Positions 1 to 7,636 of a stretch of DNA of 19,070 nt are shown piece by piece. Position numbers and translations under genes: made by a program. The first letter of the stretch is position 1; every line of letters starts with the position of its first letter. The notes under the pieces were generated by a model. That model was not told the origin of the DNA. It saw only the letters and a program-made list of their open reading frames with translations, and made no database searches. Origin of the DNA: an uncultured Lachnospiraceae bacterium (lineage in GTDB: Bacteria > Bacillota > Clostridia > Lachnospirales > Lachnospiraceae); the NCBI GenBank assembly GCA_910578605.1, contig CAJTQG010000055.1, positions 1-19,070 of the forward strand, given 5' to 3'.

Positions 1-177
1 GATTATATTAGCATATTTTTTCCAGGCCGTCAAGCACTTTTTGAAACTTTTTTATTTTTTATAAATCAAATTATATAATAATTTGTTACTGCCTTCTTAC
101 TTCTCATCGACAGCTATGATAGATTAGCACAACTGTCGATTGGTGTCAATAGCTTTTTTACTTTTTTATTTTCCTTT
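1..177. other. Left-edge intergenic region with one hairpin
   Basis: No coding frame of interest is seen in this AT-rich stretch, which lies downstream of the truncated hydrogenase/MCP gene. It contains an 8-bp perfect inverted repeat, ATCGACAG at 106-113 and CTGTCGAT at 133-140, separated by 19 bases. Neither side has a run of T directly after the stem; the nearest T run on the plus strand begins 14 bases later. The hairpin is therefore a poor intrinsic terminator and its role is unknown. Confidence 0.4.
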
Positions 178-1606
178 CTATTTTAAAATATTATTAGTCT
201 TATTGATAACCTCCTGAACTCTCTGGGCAATATCTGCAACTTTTAACATTGATTCCTGAATATCATTACTTTTTTGTGAGGATTCATTGACATTGTCAAT
301 CGTATCTTTTACGGATGTCATTAAGTTTCCTATCTCACTGTTAAAATTATGTATAATTAGATTAATCTCTTCTATTGCATGGTGAATTTCTGTATCATTT
401 TCCTTGGCACTGCTTACAGATGTCTTAGAATTGTCTGATAGCTTTTGAATGTTTGCTGCCACAACCGAAAATCCTCTTCCTGCTTCCCCCGCCCTTGCAG
501 CTTCTATCGCAGCATTTAGAGAAAGCAGATTGATTTTTCCTGCTATCTTTTCCACATCCTGGGTCATCACATTGTATTTTTCTACATTCTCGTTTATCTT
601 CTTCATTGTCTCTAAAATATTTTGATTTAAACCATTTAATTCACCCATATGCTGCGCCACATTATCCATTTCACCAGAACTTTTCTGACCAAATTCCCAT
701 ATTTGATTTGCCTGTTTTTGCACCATCTCAATATTGTCAGTTAACTGCCCAAATATCTCCATCAATTCCTGGTTCATAGATAGAACCTCTCCATTTACTT
801 GACTTACCTTTCTTCTCTCGGATTGAATTGTGTTCATCATATATTGATGACAGTTTTCCCTTTCATTAATTCCCCTGGCTAACGCAATGGCCATCTCCCG
901 ACATGAGCTATATCCACAGGCATGACAATCAAAGTTTTTCTCTGTCTCCGTGTATTTTCCCATTTTTTCAAATGCTTTGACAATTTCCTGTTCTGACACT
1001 TCCAGCTTTTCTATATTGTGTGCTTTATACTTGCGAATAAAATCATTTAAATTTAACTTTCTGTCAAACTCATCAAATTGCTTATCTACACCCTTTTTTG
1101 TCTTCTCGCTTTTACGGCGCAATTTCGCATAAACTTCCACATCATGCATTATGTTATTCATAATAAAACGATGATAATCCGTTCCTGTTGCTGGCCCTCC
1201 ATTACAACCTGTCTCACAGTTCAACACATCAAACACATCCGGAAGATACTCTTCTCTTTGCTGCGCATATAAATCTAAATCTTTGTAGAGCTTTTCTGTT
1301 CCTTCTGATGTAATAATCTCCATATCTGGTTCATGTATCAGCAAATTTTTCATTAAGCCGCCGGGTTTTGGATAAATAGCTCCCTCCAACCCTTGATATT
1401 CATCAAACTCAAATTCACTATATATTTTAATTTTAGGAAGCTCGATTCCCTTTTCCTCAAAATATTCTTTCAGATGGGCCATTGTAACATTATAATTGAC
1501 TAGTCCTGTCTCTCTAAATTCTTCAATTTTGGCAATGCATGGAGATAAAGCAGCAATTTTCCCCTTATATCCTAACACCTTTTTCATAATAGGATGTTCC
1601 CTATAT
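178..1606 (-). pseudogene. 5'-truncated [FeFe]-hydrogenase-like / FeS / methyl-accepting chemotaxis sensor
   Basis: The frame is open for about 470 codons, but the protein starts in the middle of an [FeFe]-hydrogenase large-subunit domain. Numbering from the first in-frame ATG at 1632, the second H-cluster motif (SPC, Cys32) and third (CETGCNGGP, Cys139 and Cys143) are present. The first H-cluster motif and the ferredoxin clusters that normally precede it are missing. A four-cysteine FeS domain follows (Cys236, 239, 244, 261), then a coiled coil and a cytoplasmic MCP signalling tip at about 376-410 (NLLSLNAAIEAARAGE). There is no membrane segment. Full-length relatives are soluble sensors thought to pass redox or H2/CO signals to chemotaxis-type kinases. 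The first ATG (1632) lies inside the tRNA terminator, so a residual protein could only start at the ATG at 1587, which has a weak ribosome site. I infer a truncated remnant; the intact frame suggests it is recent or that a shortened protein is still made. Confidence 0.75.
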
Positions 1607-1638
1607 AAAAAAAAAACTGATAATAGAATCATTATCAG
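1607..1638 (-). terminator. Intrinsic terminator of the tRNA-Ser operon
   Basis: Read on the minus strand there is a perfect 8-bp stem (CTGATAAT with ATTATCAG), a six-base loop and an uninterrupted run of ten T. It lies about 60 bases past the 3' end of tRNA-Ser(GGA). A smaller perfect 6-bp hairpin (GCTGCA with TGCAGC, 1674-1690) sits between the tRNA and the terminator. The remnant hydrogenase/MCP frame begins at the last T. Confidence 0.9.
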
Positions 1639-1698
1639 CTTGTTAATACATAAAATTCGTATTATATTTTCCTGCTGCAGTAAATGCAGCTCTCAGAA

Positions 1699-1788
1699 CG
1701 GAGAAGGAGGGATTTGAACCCTCGCGCCGCTATTAACGACCTACTCCCTTTCCAGGGGAGCCCCTTCAGCCAGCTTGGGTACTTCTCC
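1699..1788 (-). tRNA. tRNA-Ser (anticodon GGA)
   Basis: This is a 90-nt class II tRNA on the minus strand. The acceptor stem GGAGAAG/CTTCTCC is perfect and the discriminator is G. The anticodon arm is CTCCC, loop CTGGAAA, GGGAG, giving anticodon GGA. A long variable arm is present, as expected for serine, and the T-loop is TTCAAAT. No CCA is encoded. It decodes UCC and UCU. It is the second gene of a two-tRNA operon, with the intrinsic terminator 60 bases downstream. Confidence 0.95.
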
Positions 1789-1861
1789 ATACTATAGCCG
1801 CACCTGCCTATCGGTGCAACTTCCCAAAATATTGAATTCACATTGTTCTGATGAACTCAAG

Positions 1862-1947
1862 CGGAGAAGGTGGGATTCGAACCCACGGTCCCTTTCGGAA
1901 TCACCGGTTTTCAAGACCGGCTCCTTAAACCACTCGGACATCTCTCC
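1862..1947 (-). tRNA. tRNA-Ser (anticodon UGA)
   Basis: This is an 86-nt class II tRNA. The anticodon stem is CCGGT/ACCGG with loop CTTGAAA, giving anticodon UGA (read from DNA as TGA). The variable arm is long, the T-arm is GTGGG, TTCGAAT, CCCAC, and the discriminator is G with no encoded CCA. The acceptor stem is imperfect. The 5' strand GGAGAGA faces CTTCTCC, leaving a G-U pair and an A-C mismatch at its base. The 3' strand is identical to that of the neighbouring tRNA-Ser(GGA). It is the first tRNA after the promoter at 1964-1992. Confidence 0.94.
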
Positions 1948-1963
1948 ATGCAAGTGCCCTAAT

Positions 1964-1992
1964 ATCATATAATAATTCCATTTTGTTGTCAA
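1964..1992 (-). promoter_or_regulatory. Sigma-A promoter of the tRNA-Ser pair
   Basis: On the minus strand TTGACA (1987-1992) and TATGAT (1964-1969) are 17 bases apart. This is a near-consensus vegetative promoter. It would start transcription about 10 bases before tRNA-Ser(UGA), as expected for a stable RNA operon. Confidence 0.85.
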
Positions 1993-2138
1993 GCATTTTT
2001 TTACATTCTTTTCATTCTTTTTACTCTACTATTTCTTAACTCCTCATGGACATATTTTATGCTGCTATTGTAGTCAACAGGTATTTTGTCCTTTTAACCC
2101 TGGCATCATATTATAATTTTAATGTATCCTTCATATAT

Positions 2139-3170
2139 TTATCGACTCTCTAATTTTAAATTAGGAATCGCATTTAAGTCCCACCCGTGGCGAACCCCGC
2201 TCATGTACTCATAATATGCAGCTGCTCCGATCATTGCCGCATTATCTGTGCAATATATAGGTGACGGATAATAAAATTGATATCCTCTTTTCTCACATTG
2301 TTGTGTAAATGCCTGGCGTATAGCACTGTTAGCTGCCACTCCTCCAGCTATAGCAAATTTATGAAAATCAAATTCCTCCATAGCTGCCATTGCCTTGGAA
2401 ACTAGAACATCCACCACCGCCGCCTGAAAGGATGCGGCTATATCTGCTTCATTCATTGGCTCCTGCTTCATTTGACAGATATTTACATAATTAAGAACGG
2501 CAGACTTTAATCCACTAAAGCTAAAATCATATGGAGCACCATCTATCATTGCCCTAGGAAATGATAGAGCTTGAGGATTGCCCTCCCTTGCCAGTTTATC
2601 AATTTTAGGGCCTCCTGGATAACCTAATCCAATCGTTCTTGCCACCTTGTCATATGCTTCCCCTGCCGCATCATCCCTGGTTTTTCCTATCACTTCATAG
2701 TGACTGTAATCCTTTACCACTACCAGATGGGTATGTCCACCTGAGATTACCAGACACAAATAAGGAGGTTCTAATTCTTTGTGTTCAATATAATTTGCAC
2801 TAATATGTCCTTCAATATGATGAACACCTACAAGAGGTTTGTCAGCAGCAAAGGCAATGGCTTTTGCTTCTGCAACGCCTACTAGAAGCGCACCAACCAG
2901 CCCTGGACCATAGGTAACGCCAATAGCGTCTATCTCCTCTAACTCGGTATTCGCTTCCTGCAGCGCCTGCAGTATCACCTGATTTATTTTTTCAATGTGC
3001 TTTCTTGAAGCAATCTCCGGCACAACACCACCATATAATGTGTGAAGCGCTATCTGAGATGAAATCACATTGGAGCGCACGTCTCTTCCATTTACTACTA
3101 CTGCTGCTGCCGTCTCATCACAGGAGCTCTCTATCCCTAATATTTTAATATCTTTACTTTCCTTGCTCAT
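2139..3170 (-). CDS. tsaD: tRNA N6-adenosine threonylcarbamoyltransferase TsaD
   Basis: TsaD (Gcp/YgjD/Kae1 family) transfers the threonylcarbamoyl group from threonylcarbamoyl-AMP to A37 of tRNAs that read ANN codons, acting with TsaB and TsaE in the cytoplasm. From the ATG at 3170 the product is 343 aa, the normal family length. It begins with the ASKHA phosphate motif IESSCDET (13-20). The metal-binding HHIEGH lies at 117-122, SGGHTH at 133-138, and the C-terminal metal ligand is Asp309 in YCTDNAAM. An upstream in-frame ATG at 3218 would add 16 residues that look nothing like the family and come from overlap with the upstream gene, so I reject it. The start overlaps the end of the upstream membrane-protein gene by 17 bases, which suggests translational coupling. 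TsaB and TsaE are encoded about 3 kb upstream on the same strand. Confidence 0.96.
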   Translation of the reverse strand: MSKESKDIKILGIESSCDETAAAVVVNGRDVRSNVISSQIALHTLYGGVVPEIASRKHIEKINQVILQALQEANTELEEIDAIGVTYGPGLVGALLVGVAEAKAIAFAADKPLVGVHHIEGHISANYIEHKELEPPYLCLVISGGHTHLVVVKDYSHYEVIGKTRDDAAGEAYDKVARTIGLGYPGGPKIDKLAREGNPQALSFPRAMIDGAPYDFSFSGLKSAVLNYVNICQMKQEPMNEADIAASFQAAVVDVLVSKAMAAMEEFDFHKFAIAGGVAANSAIRQAFTQQCEKRGYQFYYPSPIYCTDNAAMIGAAAYYEYMSGVRHGWDLNAIPNLKLESR

Positions 3171-3777
3171 CTTTATTTGAAAGACTCCAGTATAAAATCT
3201 TCCATCTTCCCTCCTCATCCTGACGCAATGTGTACTCCTGAGTCGTTCTTCTTGTATCCTTTTTTCCTTTCATGTAATAAGTACATGAAAGCCTTGCATA
3301 TGTCTTTCCGCCCTCTTTAAATTTTCTCACTTCACTGTTTTTATCCACAATATAAGTAGATAATTTTCTTTTCTCGTCTTTATATTCCTGCAGCTCTGCT
3401 TTTAAGCTCGAATAATAATCTTCATATGGATTGCCCTCTAAAAGTTCATCATCCATACATTTTCTTGCCTGCTCCGTAAGCATCTTCAACTGTTCCTCGG
3501 AATAGTCCTCACTGTAATAACAATACATGATCTCACTGTAATATTCCACCACCTCTCTTGGTGTCTGAAAATACTCAGTATCTAAATTTTTAGCTAAAAC
3601 CTTTGTCAAGGCACTTACTTCATTTGCATCCTTCTTACTATCTGATTTTCCCCGACCAAGAAACAGATAATAACCACCCCCTAGCAGGACTAATATTACA
3701 ATCACAATTACAGCTTTTATCCATGAGCCCTTTGGCTGCTGCTTTTTTTCTGTCTTTACCAATCTCTCTTCCTTCAT
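3154..3777 (-). CDS. Single-pass membrane-anchored protein of unknown function (DUF6715-like)
   Basis: This 207-aa protein has a short basic cytoplasmic start, a hydrophobic segment at about 19-41 ending in a glycine-rich stretch, and an extracytoplasmic domain of about 165 residues rich in Tyr, Glu and Lys. The domain ends in a TYYMKGKKDTRRTTQEYTL-type beta-rich segment. I believe it resembles the small Lachnospiraceae family called DUF6715, but this is recalled, not computed. The ribosome site AAAGGAG lies 6 bases before the ATG. It sits between rnz and tsaD, overlaps tsaD by 17 bases and is probably co-transcribed with it. No enzymatic motif is visible and no function is assigned. Confidence 0.8.
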   Translation of the reverse strand: MKEERLVKTEKKQQPKGSWIKAVIVIVILVLLGGGYYLFLGRGKSDSKKDANEVSALTKVLAKNLDTEYFQTPREVVEYYSEIMYCYYSEDYSEEQLKMLTEQARKCMDDELLEGNPYEDYYSSLKAELQEYKDEKRKLSTYIVDKNSEVRKFKEGGKTYARLSCTYYMKGKKDTRRTTQEYTLRQDEEGRWKILYWSLSNKDEQGK

Positions 3778-3856
3778 AGCAATCTCCTTTCCTGATTATT
3801 TGATCTATGTAGCTGTAAAACCTCATCATAAAGTTCCATATTAAATAATTTAATTT

Positions 3857-4765
3857 CTAATCTTTAAAATTTAATTCCACAGTTTTTCCATCCCTGCCTG
3901 GCTTTGCATTTGGAAATATTTTCCATACATCATCCATAAAAATATCCGGCCTAATTAAGGACGGTGAATAATGAGTCAGCCACATAGCCGCCGCATTGCT
4001 GTCTTTTGCTATTTTAGCGGCTTCTGTAAACATCATATGTTTATTTTCCTTTGCCTTCTGTATTTTTTCCGGTTCACCATACATGCCTTCACATATAAGT
4101 AAATCTGCATCCTTGGCGCTTTCCACGATAAGAGGAGTTGGTCTAGTGTCCGTACAGTAAGTCACTTTTATTCCCTTTCTCGCTTCTCCTAAAACCATAT
4201 CCGGTGTGATTTGCCTGCCATCTACCTCCACCATCTGGCCTTTTTGCAGCTTCCCCCAGCAATTCTTCGGCACCTGGTATTCCACAGCCTTCTCCACTTG
4301 AAATTTGCCAGCTCTGTCTATATTGATATTATACCCATAACAAACAATATTGTGATTGGCACGAAACGCTTCTAGACGATAACCATATAAATACAATGTA
4401 TGGGTCTTTTCCGTCAGTTCTATATACTCTATAGCAAATGGCAATTCTGGAGCAATTACCCGCAGCGCATCTACCACCTTAACCAACCCTCTTGGACCTA
4501 CCAAAGTTAAAGGCTTTTCTCTCTGAGCATTTCCCATACTCAAGAGCAGTCCTGGCAATCCGCTAATATGATCCGCATGATAATGGGTAAAACAAATCAC
4601 ATCTATATCATGAACACTCCATCCTTTTTGTTTGATTGCAATCTGCGTGCCCTCACCGCAATCAATCAACAGGCTGCTTCCATTAAATCTAGTCATAAGC
4701 GCAGTCAACCATCTCTTAGGAAGGGGCATCATACCTCCCGTACCAAGCAAACATACATCCAGCAT
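3857..4765 (-). CDS. rnz: Ribonuclease Z (tRNA 3' endonuclease)
   Basis: This 302-aa metallo-beta-lactamase-fold enzyme cuts the 3' trailer from tRNA precursors so that CCA can be added. The N-terminal LLGTGGMMPLPKRWLTAL and LLIDCGEGTQ motifs are typical of RNase Z. The zinc-binding THYHADH lies at 60-66 (His61, His63, Asp65, His66). Further metal ligands are His138 in ANHNI, Asp206 in TDTRPT and His265 in LTHYSPS, and the MMFTEAA segment precedes the last. Length and motif order match the family. The ribosome site GGAGTAAAAA precedes the ATG. Its substrates include CCA-less tRNAs such as the two tRNA-Ser genes in this window, which fits the tRNA-processing neighbourhood. Confidence 0.95.
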   Translation of the reverse strand: MLDVCLLGTGGMMPLPKRWLTALMTRFNGSSLLIDCGEGTQIAIKQKGWSVHDIDVICFTHYHADHISGLPGLLLSMGNAQREKPLTLVGPRGLVKVVDALRVIAPELPFAIEYIELTEKTHTLYLYGYRLEAFRANHNIVCYGYNINIDRAGKFQVEKAVEYQVPKNCWGKLQKGQMVEVDGRQITPDMVLGEARKGIKVTYCTDTRPTPLIVESAKDADLLICEGMYGEPEKIQKAKENKHMMFTEAAKIAKDSNAAAMWLTHYSPSLIRPDIFMDDVWKIFPNAKPGRDGKTVELNFKD

Positions 4766-4930
4766 TTTTTACTCCATTCTTTTACCTACTACATAATTCT
4801 ACATAGCTTTTTCATTTTTTAATTTTTAATCTATCTCTTGCACAAAAATTTATCTATCATTATTGTTTTTTGATTATTTTATTCTACTTATTCATAAGCG
4901 TTTATAGACTTTATTTTTCATTTTAACACA

Positions 4931-5200
4931 TTACATAAATTCCGTATAGTCCCCTTTTTCTACTGGAATCTGAAAAGTGCGTATCCACTTATCATAGCAT
5001 TCTTCACAAATATCAAATTGATGACACTCCCCATCCTTCTGAGAAAAGTATTCCCAGCGAATACGTCCATGGTAAAGCCCCTCCTTTACAATTCCATTTT
5101 CGGTTTTTATCTTTCGTCCGCACTGATTGCAGCAAACCTCCTGCAATTGTTCCTGTGCCTCTGTAAATTGTACACCTGTATTTTCCTTATATCTTCTCAT
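4931..5200 (-). CDS. Small CxxC protein, putative zinc-binding
   Basis: The product is 89 aa from the ATG at 5200; a longer in-frame ATG at 5257 adds a Cys/Trp-rich stretch that looks non-coding. Two CxxC pairs, CNQCGRK and CEECYDKW, lie about 38 residues apart and form a likely zinc knuckle in an otherwise charged, soluble protein. No membrane segment or catalytic motif is seen. An AAGGAG box lies about 14 bases upstream of the chosen ATG, with an AGGA closer in, so the start is only moderately supported. It follows rimI by about 120 bases on the same strand and may belong to the tsaE-tsaB-rimI transcript. The family is not recognised. Confidence 0.75.
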   Translation of the reverse strand: MRRYKENTGVQFTEAQEQLQEVCCNQCGRKIKTENGIVKEGLYHGRIRWEYFSQKDGECHQFDICEECYDKWIRTFQIPVEKGDYTEFM

Positions 5201-5319
5201 AGTCCTGTTATTGCTCCTTCCACCTTCTTGATTATTTTCCCAAAACACGCAAAACAATAATGGCTGCTTTTTTTCGATTATTTTTTCATAATAGCATTAT
5301 AAAGCATTTGTCTCATCAA

Positions 5320-5784
5320 TTATAGTGGTAATTTTTTGCATAACACTAGGGCATCCTCCGTAGGTTTGTCGTAAAAATTTTTTCTTCTGCCCAAGACTAC
5401 AAAATCCATTTTTTCGTACAGTGAAATCGCTTTTTTATTAGAAACTCTAACCTCCAAATATATCTCCTTGCATTTTCTTTTTGCCGCATTTTCAAATATA
5501 TTCTCTAACAACATAGTGGCAACCCCTCTAGTTCGCCACTGCTCTCTGACTGCCACATTGGTAATATTTCCCTCATCACAGGTATAATAAATGCCCCCAT
5601 AACCAATAACCTTCTCCTCTATAACTGCCACAAAAAATGAATAGATATCCTGTTTATAAGATTCTGTCAGCGCAGCTTTCGACCACGGCACAGGAAAGCA
5701 TTCCTGTTCTAAATGGGCAACTGTCAAAATATCTTCCTGTTCCATCCTTCTCACATAGATGATATTATTTTTTTCCTGTTTCAT
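5320..5784 (-). CDS. rimI: Ribosomal-protein-alanine N-acetyltransferase RimI
   Basis: This is a 154-aa GNAT-fold acetyltransferase. RimI acetylates the N-terminal alanine of ribosomal protein S18 using acetyl-CoA. The acetyl-CoA loop is WRTRGVAT at about 83-90, fitting the R/Q-x-x-G-x-A pattern. The typical RimI segments EVRVSNKKAISLYEKMDF (111-128) and NFYDKPTEDALVL follow. The N-terminal EQECFPVPWS is also a RimI hallmark. Its start overlaps the end of tsaB by 20 bases, so the two are almost certainly co-transcribed. This tsaB-rimI adjacency is common in Firmicutes. Confidence 0.94.
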   Translation of the reverse strand: MKQEKNNIIYVRRMEQEDILTVAHLEQECFPVPWSKAALTESYKQDIYSFFVAVIEEKVIGYGGIYYTCDEGNITNVAVREQWRTRGVATMLLENIFENAAKRKCKEIYLEVRVSNKKAISLYEKMDFVVLGRRKNFYDKPTEDALVLCKKLPL

Positions 5785-6475
5785 GTTCTAATCGTTCTCT
5801 CTCTGCCTGGGAAAGCCTCAAATATTCCGGTTCATGTTCTAAAGCACTCTGTACCTTCCCTTCTTTATAATATTCATAAGCGAGTGCCCCTACACTGGCC
5901 GCCCTCTGACGGTTTAAGTGAGCTGGTGCAAAGAAATAAGGCACCTTTGTCAATTTCTGTATTGTTTCTTTTTGCACTGGCACTCCATCTCCTAAATAAA
6001 CAACTTCCTGGTTAATCTTGTTGATTTTTTCAATGATTTCCTCAATGCTGCAGGCGCACTGGGGAATATGAATTGTCATATCCTCTTGTTCAAAAGAATA
6101 TAAACCTGTGTATACCTGATTTCTTCTGGCATCCATCATGGGACAAATCCAAGCTCGGCTGCCAAACATTCCGTACGCCATGGCATCTACTGTAGGAACA
6201 GATATGATTGGCTTGTCCAGCGCCAGACCTAACCCTTTTACTGTAGCACTTCCAATCCTAAGCCCTGTAAAGGAGCCAGGTCCCCCAGAAACAGCAAGAG
6301 CATCTATTTCCTTTAAATCTAATTGTATCATTTGTTTTAACTCGGCCAGCATAGGCAATAAAGTCTGGGAATGTGTCTTTTTAAAATTAGTTGTGTATTC
6401 TGCAATTACAATATCATCCTCCAACACTGCCACAGAGGCTACCAGCGAGGAGGCATCAAACGCTAAAATTTTCAT
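5765..6475 (-). CDS. tsaB: t6A biosynthesis scaffold protein TsaB
   Basis: TsaB (YeaZ) is the inactive ASKHA-fold partner of TsaD in the t6A37 complex. The 236-aa product begins MKILAFDASS and carries the hallmark SGGPGSFTGLRIG at 63-75. The C-terminal EPEYLRLSQAERE segment is also typical. Length matches the family. It lies 59 bases downstream of tsaE and overlaps rimI by 20 bases. Confidence 0.95.
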   Translation of the reverse strand: MKILAFDASSLVASVAVLEDDIVIAEYTTNFKKTHSQTLLPMLAELKQMIQLDLKEIDALAVSGGPGSFTGLRIGSATVKGLGLALDKPIISVPTVDAMAYGMFGSRAWICPMMDARRNQVYTGLYSFEQEDMTIHIPQCACSIEEIIEKINKINQEVVYLGDGVPVQKETIQKLTKVPYFFAPAHLNRQRAASVGALAYEYYKEGKVQSALEHEPEYLRLSQAERERLEHETGKK

Positions 6476-6507
6476 TTTGCCTAATTGTCCTTTCCCATTT
6501 CAATTTC

Positions 6508-6562
6508 ATTATTCTTTTCTCTTATTCATTTTTATTATACTTTTCTCTTATTCATTGTTATT
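6508..6562. repeat. 26-bp tandem duplication covering the 3' end of tsaE
   Basis: Bases 6508-6536 and 6534-6562 repeat with a 26-base period and two mismatches; the core CTTTTCTCTTATTCATT is perfect in both copies. On the coding strand the upstream copy encodes the last tsaE codons (MNKRKV, stop). The second copy lies just past the stop and would again read MNKRK followed by Glu and a stop. It looks like a slippage duplication that left a decoy tail. Confidence 0.85.
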
Positions 6563-6987
6563 TTTCGGTAATCCAGCCCCTTTGACAAATCCTTTTGAAT
6601 GTTTATCTCCCAGCAATATTCCGGCAAAATCCCCTCTATTCTTTCTGACCATTCAATGAGGCAAACACCCTCCCCATAAAAATAGTCCTCATAACCAATT
6701 TCGTCCATCTCCTCCTCATCACCAATCCGATACACATCAAAATGATAAAAAGGAATGTTTCCATCCTCATATACCTGCACAATTGTAAAGGTAGGACTAC
6801 TAATTGTTTCTGTAATACCAAGCCCAGCTGCAAAGCCTTGGGTAAATACTGTTTTCCCCACCCCTAAATCTCCATTTAAACAGTATATATCTCCCTTTTG
6901 TGCTTTTTGTGCCAAAACATATCCCAATTGAAAGGTTTCCTCAGGAGAGGCTGTCTCCTCTATTATATATTCCATTTTATTTTTCAT
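6535..6987 (-). CDS. tsaE: tRNA threonylcarbamoyladenosine biosynthesis ATPase TsaE
   Basis: TsaE (YjeE) is the small P-loop ATPase that drives the TsaB-TsaD t6A cycle. The 150-aa product carries the Walker A motif GDLGVGKT (39-46), then SSPTFTIVQVY, and FYHFDVYRIGDEEE with the typical HxDxYR element, and later LIEWSERI. It is the first gene of the tsaE-tsaB-rimI run. An AAAGG box lies about 11 bases before the ATG. The last codons sit inside the 26-bp tandem duplication, so the C-terminal MNKRKV tail may be a recent addition. Confidence 0.95.
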   Translation of the reverse strand: MKNKMEYIIEETASPEETFQLGYVLAQKAQKGDIYCLNGDLGVGKTVFTQGFAAGLGITETISSPTFTIVQVYEDGNIPFYHFDVYRIGDEEEMDEIGYEDYFYGEGVCLIEWSERIEGILPEYCWEINIQKDLSKGLDYRKITMNKRKV

Positions 6988-7060
6988 AGAAAGTTCTGCC
7001 TTTCATACTTTCATTACTTTTCTGTTCTCTACAAATGAATCATTATTATATTTACTACTC

Positions 7061-7558
7061 TTAACGGAGTTTAATATAAAATGCCTTTGCATTATTCTTA
7101 ATAATACTCTTTAATTCCTCATACTTGCCTTCTAAGGCAGATTTTGGAATGACAAAGGCCCGTACCTTTGTCACGTAAATAATAACATTTAATTTTGTGT
7201 TAGTGACCTTTGTAATCTCCTCCCAACCTGTACGAGCTGACTGTTCCCCCTGTGAAATATGAATTCCATCCTCATCAAAGAGGTAGTGTAATGGTTTATT
7301 GATTGCTTGATTTTGTTTTACCTGCTGCTTTGACTTCATATAAAGAACAGCGGGCTGAATCACTGTAAACAGCAAACCAGTCAATAACAACAGCCCTCTA
7401 TGAAGCCAGGGCATTGCGTCCCAGGCATACACCATGCCAAACAGTGCGCATACACTGAGCAAAAGTCCAATGTATCCGCTAAAAGAACTGTAAGTATGAT
7501 ACATTACATAATTATATATTTCCTTCTCGGTTAAATTCACATCACATTCTACTTTCAT
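7061..7558 (-). CDS. YcxB-like membrane protein
   Basis: From the ATG at 7558 the product is 165 aa. An in-frame ATG at 7570 is rejected because GGAGG lies inside that extension, 5 bases before the chosen ATG. Two membrane segments lie at about 28-46 and 54-74. A cytoplasmic domain follows with FDEDGIHISQG, GWEEITKV, VIIYVTKVRAFVIPKSAL and a final EEL...IIKNN stretch. This order (strand with FxEDGI, WxxI, then xxxxIPK) is that of YcxB-like proteins, whose function is unknown. It stands alone and diverges from asnB. Its upstream leader contains a short ORF with a hairpin over its ribosome site. Confidence 0.85.
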   Translation of the reverse strand: MKVECDVNLTEKEIYNYVMYHTYSSFSGYIGLLLSVCALFGMVYAWDAMPWLHRGLLLLTGLLFTVIQPAVLYMKSKQQVKQNQAINKPLHYLFDEDGIHISQGEQSARTGWEEITKVTNTKLNVIIYVTKVRAFVIPKSALEGKYEELKSIIKNNAKAFYIKLR

Positions 7559-7584
7559 AGCGGCCTCCATTCTATGATTTTATT

Positions 7585-7636
7585 CTATATTTTAATTAAG
7601 TTTTTTACACCTTCAATCATGCCAGCCTCCCTGGCA
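7585..7636 (-). promoter_or_regulatory. Leader mini-ORF with ribosome site in a hairpin loop, upstream of the YcxB-like gene
   Basis: On the minus strand a 6-bp hairpin (TGCCAG with CTGGCA, 7620-7636) has GGAGG as its loop. Five bases after GGAGG comes an ATG (7618-7620) that opens an 11-residue frame, MIEGVKNLIKI, ending at TAG (7585-7587), 27 bases before the YcxB-like start codon. A TATAAT-like -10 for this strand lies at 7655-7660, with a poor -35. The arrangement resembles a translated leader, but no conserved motif is recognised. Confidence 0.45.

Noticed and set aside
1792..1992. 66-codon minus-strand frame over the tRNA-Ser(UGA) gene
   Set aside because: It is a translation of the tRNA gene itself, a common false prediction.
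3171..3218. 16-residue N-terminal extension of TsaD
   Set aside because: It lies wholly within the coding end of the upstream gene and has no family counterpart, although a GGAGGG-like stretch is nearby.
6138..6659. 173-codon plus-strand frame antisense to tsaB and tsaE
   Set aside because: It is the mirror of two clearly recognised genes and has low-complexity Phe/Leu/Ser composition and no ribosome site.
7620..7636. The GGAGG-loop hairpin as a terminator upstream of asnB
   Set aside because: The stem is not followed by T on the plus strand, and no gene ends just before it in that direction.
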